Positions 59,362 through 64,000 of a DNA stretch of 64,000 nucleotides are shown one piece after another. The notes below the pieces were generated by a model that saw nothing but the letters and a program-made list of their open reading frames with translations, made no database searches and had not been told where the DNA came from. The stretch is taken from NCBI RefSeq assembly GCF_028621715.1, contig NZ_CP117466.1, forward strand, positions 62,001 through 126,000, read 5' to 3'. Position numbers and translations under genes: made by a program. Origin of the DNA: Paracoccus marcusii. GTDB taxonomy: Bacteria > Pseudomonadota > Alphaproteobacteria > Rhodobacterales > Rhodobacteraceae. Every line of letters begins with the position of its first letter. Position 1 is the stretch's first letter.

Positions 59362-60387
59362 ATGACCCATCGCATCGCCCTGATCCCAGGAGACGGCATC
59401 GGCATTCCCGTGACCGAGGCCGCCCTGCGCGTCATGGAGGCCAGCGGCGCCGACATCACGACCAAGAGCTTTCCCTGGTCCTGCGATCATTACCTGCAGC
59501 ACGGCCGCATGATGCCCGAGGACGGCATCGAGACCTTGCGCGGCTTCGACGCCATCTTCCTGGGCGCGGTCGGCTGGCCCGCCCGCGTGCCAGATGCCGT
59601 GTCGCTGCACGGGCTGCTGCTGCCCATCCGCAAGGCCTTCGTCCAATACGCCAACATCCGCCCGCACCGCCTGCTGCCCGGCGTCGAGGGTCCGCTGAAA
59701 ACCCGCGATTTCGACATTCTCTGCATCCGCGAGAACACCGAAGGCGAGTATTCCGGCGCTGGCGGCCGCGTCCATCAGGGCACCCCGGACGAGGTCGCGG
59801 TCGAGACCTCGATCTTCACCCGCGCGGGCGTCGAACGCATCCTGCGCTTCGGCTTTGAACAGGCGCAGGCGCGGCGGGGCAAGCTGGCCTCGGTCACCAA
59901 GTCGAACGCACAGCGCCACAGCATGGTCTTCTGGGACGAGGTCACCGACGAACTGGCCGCCGACTATCCGGACGTCGCTGTCACCCGCTACCACATCGAC
60001 GCGATGTGCGCACGGATGGTCATGGCGCCCGAGAGCTTGGACGTTGTGGTCGCCTCGAACCTCTTCGGCGACATCCTGACGGATCTGGGCGCGGCCATCC
60101 AAGGGGGCCTGGGCTTTGCGGCCTCGGCCAACATCGACCCGACGCGCCGCAACCCGTCGATGTTCGAGCCCGTCCACGGCTCGGCCCCCGACATCGCGGA
60201 TCAGGGCATCGCCAACCCGATGGCGGCGTTCTGGTCGGCGGCGATGATGCTGGACCACCTGGGCCAGACCGCCCCCGCCGCCCGCATCATGGCCGCACTG
60301 GAGGCCGCCACCGCCCGCGGCATCGGCACCCACCCGGGCCGCGACACCACCGACGCCGTCACCACGGCCGTTCTGGCGCAGCTGTAA
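59362..60387 (+). CDS. Isopropylmalate/tartrate dehydrogenase-family enzyme
   Basis: NAD-dependent metal-requiring dehydrogenase/decarboxylase (341 aa) of the isocitrate/isopropylmalate family, closest in style to tartrate dehydrogenases (TtuC). Landmarks: IALIPGDGIGIPVTEAALRV, LGAVGWPARVPDAVSLHGLL, CIRENTEGEYSGAGGR, the Lys of VTKSNAQRHS, and the metal-binding VASNLFGDILTDLGAAIQGG, then EPVHGSAPDIADQGIANP. GAGGAG precedes ATG 59362 by 6 nt. LeuB would normally sit with leuCD, which are absent, so tartrate or D-malate is more likely. Confidence 0.9.
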   Translation: MTHRIALIPGDGIGIPVTEAALRVMEASGADITTKSFPWSCDHYLQHGRMMPEDGIETLRGFDAIFLGAVGWPARVPDAVSLHGLLLPIRKAFVQYANIRPHRLLPGVEGPLKTRDFDILCIRENTEGEYSGAGGRVHQGTPDEVAVETSIFTRAGVERILRFGFEQAQARRGKLASVTKSNAQRHSMVFWDEVTDELAADYPDVAVTRYHIDAMCARMVMAPESLDVVVASNLFGDILTDLGAAIQGGLGFAASANIDPTRRNPSMFEPVHGSAPDIADQGIANPMAAFWSAAMMLDHLGQTAPAARIMAALEAATARGIGTHPGRDTTDAVTTAVLAQL

Positions 60388-60392
60388 TGACC

Positions 60393-60474
60393 GCACCGAC
60401 CCGCGCTCCCCGTCGGTCTCTACCGACCCAAGCCCGGCGCTCCGGCGAGCGCTGACAGATGCGTGGGTCGGTGC
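60393..60474. repeat. Branched palindromic element after the dehydrogenase gene
   Basis: An outer 10-bp stem (GCACCGACCC 60393-60402 with GGGTCGGTGC 60465-60474) encloses two perfect hairpins: GTCGGT-CTCT-ACCGAC (60412-60427) and GCGCTC-CGGC-GAGCGC (60437-60452). The whole folds as a three-way junction. The ACCGACCC sequence also repeats directly at 60422-60429. It begins 5 bases after the stop codon and lacks a T run. Confidence 0.6.
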
Positions 60475-60560
60475 CGATACCAGCGCCACAGAAGATCCTA
60501 ACCTCGCGCCGGGCATTCCTTGGGCACAGTCGCGGTTATCGAACCGTCCATGGTTGAACG

Positions 60561-60833
60561 ATGATGAGTGGTGCCGCCCGTGCCAGCAGTCGCATATCTA
60601 TGCAACACGCCGTTCTGCGGATGCTTTTGCAAAACACTATAGCGGTGATTCCTGGACGCCCTGCGCGGATTGTGGCGCTGCAGAAAAGCAAGTCATCATC
60701 TGAATTACGGGTCTGGATTGTTGCTGATGCTAATCTCACGCCTTGGTTCGCTGAGGTGACCCATCGACGGATAGCCAGTTCCGTCCAGCCACGGCACTAC
60801 GGCCTAACCTTGGTTTTACAGGAGGATTATTGA
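60561..60833 (+). CDS. Possible small gene in the low-GC stretch (90 aa)
   Basis: A 90-aa open frame, not recognised. The C-terminal two thirds (NTIAVIPGRPARIVALQKSK, ELRVWIVADANLTPWFAEVT, HYGLTLVLQEDY) could form a beta-rich domain. Third-position GC is near half, unlike resident genes, so if real it is acquired. No good ribosome site precedes the ATG pair. A strong AGGAGG lies inside its last codons and its TGA overlaps the TTG of the next small frame. Confidence 0.25.
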   Translation: MMSGAARASSRISMQHAVLRMLLQNTIAVIPGRPARIVALQKSKSSSELRVWIVADANLTPWFAEVTHRRIASSVQPRHYGLTLVLQEDY

Positions 60834-60928
60834 CCAACGTGATGATCACAACAAGATTGCTCCGGTCGTACGTCGATAATGTTGGGAAAGTATACTGCCC
60901 TGACAAACGGACGTTATGGCAGTTGTAA
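60830..60928 (+). CDS. Possible 32-aa small protein behind a strong ribosome site
   Basis: A TTG at 60830 preceded by AGGAGG (60820-60825) with a 4-nt spacer opens a 32-codon frame (MTNVMITTRLLRSYVDNV at the start) that ends at TAA 60926-60928. The TTGA overlap with the 90-aa frame would couple the two. Evidence is the ribosome site and the overlap only. Confidence 0.22.
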   Translation: MTNVMITTRLLRSYVDNVGKVYCPDKRTLWQL

Positions 60929-61805
60929 TTATGCTTTTGGTGAAACGACGGAATACGACGTCCGGCGTCGTCGCACGTCGTGACAAACCTGCCAGAGGGC
61001 CTTGCCGTCATTCGGGCCGACAGTATGCAGCCAGTCAGCCGCTTTCGTTGAATTGACCTGTGTAAAAGCACGGTGGTGAACGATCAACAGAGGCCTTCAT
61101 TCCTACGCCTCTCGGCGGAGAAAGCATTCACGTCCTTGTCGAGGCGAGACTAGTCACTCGCACGAAGACCTTGGCAGTGCAGCAGTTCTAACGACGCGAC
61201 ACGCATGCATATCGTTTTTTAGGATGGCATGCTCTGTAAGCCTAACCAGCAAATCTCTGCATGGTCCGCGCGTTCCTCCCTTCCATCGCAAAACCGACAG
61301 AAGGGCTGAATCTATAAAAAGCGGAACAGGAAAAAGCGCCGCTGGAAACGTTTCTTATCCCATGATGCCGTCACTGGTTATCATCAAATTGTGCCGCAGC
61401 ATCCATATTCACCCCGCGGTCTTGCTGGCGTCCAGCTACGGACGCGAGAGAGGACACTGACTTTTCGGAACGCGGATATCGCCTGATAGCGTCACGAATA
61501 CGACTTATTTTGACGCCGAGAATGAAGCCTGGACTAGGGACGAAGCCGATCATCATGCTCGGAACCGATGCGACCGATTAAATGCGATCTAAAGTTATTT
61601 CCCAATGACGGCGGGATGAAAATTTTCTCCCGGCTCGGTAATCTTGACGATTAGATTACATGATTTCGATCACCCGTGAGTGCTTTCTCTGCGTCCAAGA
61701 CAGGTCACTGTGCGCGTTCGGAATGTTTCGTCATCACGCTATGGGAACAGCGGAACTTGCGCCGGCGGCCTTTCGGACGCCGACGCGGAAAGCAGATGGT
61801 CGGGG

Positions 61806-62807
61806 TCAGTGCCGGTTCTCGCCGAAGGGCAGCGGTTCGGGAGACTGGCCGCGGGTCTTGGCCAGCGACACGACCACGCCCACCGTCAGGATGAAGAACG
61901 TGATCCCAAGCGACCAGGACGGCGGGAACTTTTCCCAGCCCATCAGGTCCGCGATGAAGATCTTGGAACCGATGAAGATCAGCAGGATCGACAGCGCGTA
62001 TTTCAGATAGGCGAAGCGGTGCAGGATCGCGGCCAACGCGAAGTAGAGCGCCCGCAGGCCCAGGATCGCGAAGATGTTCGAGGTGTAGACCAGATACGGG
62101 TCCGTGGTGATGGTGAACACCGCGGGAACCGAGTCTACGGCGAAGACGAGGTCCGCGATCTCGATCACGATCAGCGCCAGCAGCAGGGGCGTGGCCCAGC
62201 GGACCAGCTTGCCGGTCTTGGGATCGGGGATCTTGACCGTGAAGGCATGGCCGTGAAGCTCGTCCGTGACGCGCATGCGGCGGCGCAGCCAGTTCAGCGC
62301 CTTGTTGTCGGCCATGTCCGCGTGATCGTCGCTGGCGAACAGCATCTTGATGCCGGTGAAGATCAGGAAGGCCGCGAAAAGGTACAGAACCCAGTGATAG
62401 TTCTCGACGATGGTCGCGCCCAGGCCGATCATGATGCCGCGCAGCAGGATCACGCCCAGGATGCCCCAGAACAGCACGCGGTGCTGGTATTCGCGCGGGA
62501 TCGCGAAAAAGCTGAAGATCAGCGCGATGACGAAGATGTTGTCCATCGCCAATGTCTTCTCGACGATGAAGGCGGTCAGGTACTGCGCCGTGGCCTCCCC
62601 GCCCATCGTCCAGTAGATGAAGCCCGAAAAGGCGATGCCCAGGGTGATGTACATGGCCGACAGCTTGAGGCTTTCGGCGATCCCGATCTCATGGTCGTCC
62701 TTGTTCAGGACCCCCAGGTCGAAGACCAGCAGGGCGATGACCAGCCCCATGAAAAGCAGCCACATCCAGATGGGCTTGCCCAAGAATTCGCTTAGAAGAA
62801 GTTCCAC
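61806..62807 (-). CDS. TerC/Alx-family membrane protein
   Basis: A 333-aa integral membrane protein of the TerC family, linked to manganese export in several bacteria (Alx, YceF/YkoY). Visible motifs: WMWLLFMGLVIALLVFDLGV at the first helix, EKTLAMDNIFVIALIFSFF and ALIVIEIADLVFAVDSVPA, with the conserved acidic residues in the membrane. Start at GTG 62807 with GAGGG upstream; the ATG at 62894 would add a hydrophilic leader unlike the family. No yybP-ykoY manganese riboswitch is visible in the 200-nt leader. Confidence 0.92.
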   Translation of the reverse strand: MELLLSEFLGKPIWMWLLFMGLVIALLVFDLGVLNKDDHEIGIAESLKLSAMYITLGIAFSGFIYWTMGGEATAQYLTAFIVEKTLAMDNIFVIALIFSFFAIPREYQHRVLFWGILGVILLRGIMIGLGATIVENYHWVLYLFAAFLIFTGIKMLFASDDHADMADNKALNWLRRRMRVTDELHGHAFTVKIPDPKTGKLVRWATPLLLALIVIEIADLVFAVDSVPAVFTITTDPYLVYTSNIFAILGLRALYFALAAILHRFAYLKYALSILLIFIGSKIFIADLMGWEKFPPSWSLGITFFILTVGVVVSLAKTRGQSPEPLPFGENRH

Positions 62808-62963
62808 GATGCCCTCGCAAGACTGAAAATGTGCGGGGCAAGGGACGACGGAAGGGCCACCGATGCACCGAGCACGCTCGATGCGGTCCGACATCGCAGC
62901 CGATCGTGACGATCATGCTGCCAGAGGGGCCCGGTCCGCAGGGCGGCACATACCATCAATCGC

Positions 62964-62995
62964 CCGCCCGCACAAGCATGCGCTTATGCGGGCGG
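62964..62995 (-). terminator. Hairpin between the chemotaxis receptor and terC
   Basis: 9-bp stem (CCGCCCGCA 62964-62972 with its complement at 62987-62995), one C/A mismatch, then 4 more pairs (AAGC/GCTT) and a 4-nt loop. It follows the receptor stop by 12 bases on the minus strand. No T run, so it may terminate weakly or protect the 3' end. Confidence 0.5.
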
Positions 62996-63007
62996 CATCG
63001 CGCGGCA

Positions 63008-64000
63008 TTAGAACTCCAGCATCTGCCCTCGACCGGCCGGGGCCGCGACCCGGATCGGGCGCGCCTCGACCGCAAAGTCCGGTGCAAGCGACGGGCGTTG
63101 GGCGGGCGGCGCCTGATCGGTCACGGTGAACGCCGCCATCTCGGTCGACAGGACCTGGGCCTGCTGGCGCAGCGACATGGACGCCGCCGTCGCCTGTTCT
63201 GCCACCGCGGCATTCTGCTGGGTCACCTGGTCCAGCTGGTTCACGCCGCTGTTGATCTCGGACAGGCCGATGGACTGTTCGGCGGTGGCCAGGGCGATGG
63301 CCGCGATCTGTTCGGACACGTCCGACGCCTTCTGCAGGATGACCCCAAGGCTGTCGCCCGTCCGGCCCACAAGATCGGACCCGGTCCTGACCTGCGCCGC
63401 GCTTTGCGAGATCAGGCCACGCACCTCGCGCGCGGATTCCGCCGCGCGCTGCGCCAGGCCCCGCACCTCGGAAGCGACGACCGCAAAGCCGCGCCCCGCC
63501 TCTCCCGCACGGGCAGCCTCGACACCCGCGTTCAGCGCCAACAGGTTGGTTTGGAACGCGATGTCGTCGATGACGCCGATGATCCGGGTGATCTGTTCCG
63601 ACGACCGCTGGATGCCCTGCATGGCGGTGACGGCATCGGCCACGACGGCCGCGCTGCTGCGGGCGATGTCGCGGTTCTGGCCACTAGCCCGTTCGGCCTC
63701 GCGGGCGCGTTCCGCGGTCTGGCGCAGGCTTTCGTTCATCTGGTTCAGGGCCGCGGCGGACTGCTCCAGCGTCGCGGCCTGCGTTTCGGCCCGGCTGGAC
63801 AACTCGCCAGCGGCCATGTTGATCTCGTCCGCGCCGCCGCGGACCTGGTTGGCGACGTCGGTGATGCGCCGGATCGTGTCGGACAGCCCGCTCACCACGC
63901 CGTTGAAGGCCAGCCGCAGCGAATCATAGCCCTCCGGAAAGGGATCATGCGCGGGGCTGGCGATCTGATGCGTCATATCGCCAGCGGCCAGCCGGCCCAG
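63008..64000 (-). CDS. Methyl-accepting chemotaxis protein (5' partial)
   Basis: C-terminal 330 residues of a chemotaxis receptor; the gene continues past the window edge. The first visible residues ([13 protein letters not shown]) are the end of a HAMP domain, so the ATG at 63976 is internal. The signalling hairpin tip is intact ([38 protein letters not shown]), flanked by long coiled-coil helices ([20 protein letters not shown]). The C-terminus ends QMLEF with no CheR-docking pentapeptide of the xWxxF type. Confidence 0.95.
   Translation of the reverse strand: MGRLAAGDMTHQIASPAHDPFPEGYDSLRLAFNGVVSGLSDTIRRITDVANQVRGGADEINMAAGELSSRAETQAATLEQSAAALNQMNESLRQTAERAREAERASGQNRDIARSSAAVVADAVTAMQGIQRSSEQITRIIGVIDDIAFQTNLLALNAGVEAARAGEAGRGFAVVASEVRGLAQRAAESAREVRGLISQSAAQVRTGSDLVGRTGDSLGVILQKASDVSEQIAAIALATAEQSIGLSEINSGVNQLDQVTQQNAAVAEQATAASMSLRQQAQVLSTEMAAFTVTDQAPPAQRPSLAPDFAVEARPIRVAAPAGRGQMLEF

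Larger units (their letters stand above)
60475..61805. other. Low-GC stretch without a confident gene
   Basis: About 1.3 kb, visibly richer in A and T than every gene around it. No intact family is recognisable and third-position GC bias is absent in all frames. The best candidates are a coupled pair at 60561-60833 and 60830-60928, listed separately. Other short frames (60736-61071 minus, 61224-61460 plus, 61371-61556 minus) have no ribosome sites and look like chance. The stretch reads as decayed or acquired DNA between the dehydrogenase and terC. Confidence 0.55.

Noticed and set aside
62808..63007. yybP-ykoY manganese riboswitch before terC
   Set aside because: The conserved core and paired stems are not visible; only a hairpin belonging to the upstream gene end.

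Overview
The window reads as a chromosomal segment of a GC-rich alphaproteobacterium of the Rhodobacteraceae/Paracoccaceae, most likely Paracoccus or a close relative. This inference rests on gene content and style: CobS/CobT cobaltochelatase, a Bpt-type aminoacyl-transferase, a DUF1467-methylmalonyl-CoA epimerase pair, an UgpBAEC operon, strong third-position GC bias and many ATGA/GTGA/TTGA gene overlaps. I see no CRISPR array, intact insertion sequence, integrase or phage module. About 63 protein genes and one tRNA are supported. Two sizeable stretches (58440-59361 and 60388-61805) hold no confident gene, and the second is clearly lower in GC than its surroundings.

Region by region. 1-2150: the C-terminal bulk of a membrane glycosyltransferase that carries an MshEN-like tandem motif at its N-terminus. 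2147-9839: housekeeping (glnE, bpt, ilvBH) and a lipoprotein M48 protease. 9981-15612: small metabolic genes, methylmalonyl-CoA epimerase, a CheY-like regulator and a DUF1501/DUF1800 pair. 15678-21242: aspS, a CPBP protease, a GH25 lysozyme lipoprotein, a glycosyltransferase and an SDR enzyme. 21308-24178: cobT and cobS. 24333-26257: an ECF sigma factor, its RskA-like anti-sigma factor and an exported fasciclin protein. 27457-31678: a Pho-box-like tandem repeat followed by ugpBAEC for glycerol-3-phosphate uptake. 31763-33140: a protealysin-type M4 peptidase with its emfourin-type inhibitor.

33137-41684: CorA, CsbD, a YbjN-ProC-CsaA-hydroxyacid dehydrogenase operon, a CobD/CobC-type aminotransferase, a PhnA homologue without the zinc ribbon, PPK2, PhzF, DUF1330 and TerB. 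41673-46830: a gamma-glutamylputrescine oxidase/synthetase pair with a class I glutamine amidotransferase, and a divergent class V aminotransferase. 47332-47408: tRNA-Arg(UCU), followed by several hairpins. 47578-54154: a complete dipeptide-type ABC transporter whose last gene is an M20 peptidase. 54272-58439: a signalling operon of a small membrane protein, a hybrid histidine kinase (6 TM, HisKA, HATPase, REC, REC, Hpt) and a PleD-like diguanylate cyclase. 59362-64000: a tartrate/isopropylmalate-type dehydrogenase followed by a highly structured palindromic element, the low-GC stretch, TerC, and the C-terminal part of a chemotaxis receptor.

Possible links are inference only: the diguanylate cyclase could supply c-di-GMP to the MshEN-glycosyltransferase at the window start, and the Pho-like box suggests phosphate-starvation control of ugp. 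The leads I rate highest are the MshEN-glycosyltransferase fusion, the kinase/cyclase/small-membrane-protein operon, the Pho-like repeat before ugpB, the branched palindrome at 60393-60474 and the gene-poor low-GC stretch after it.
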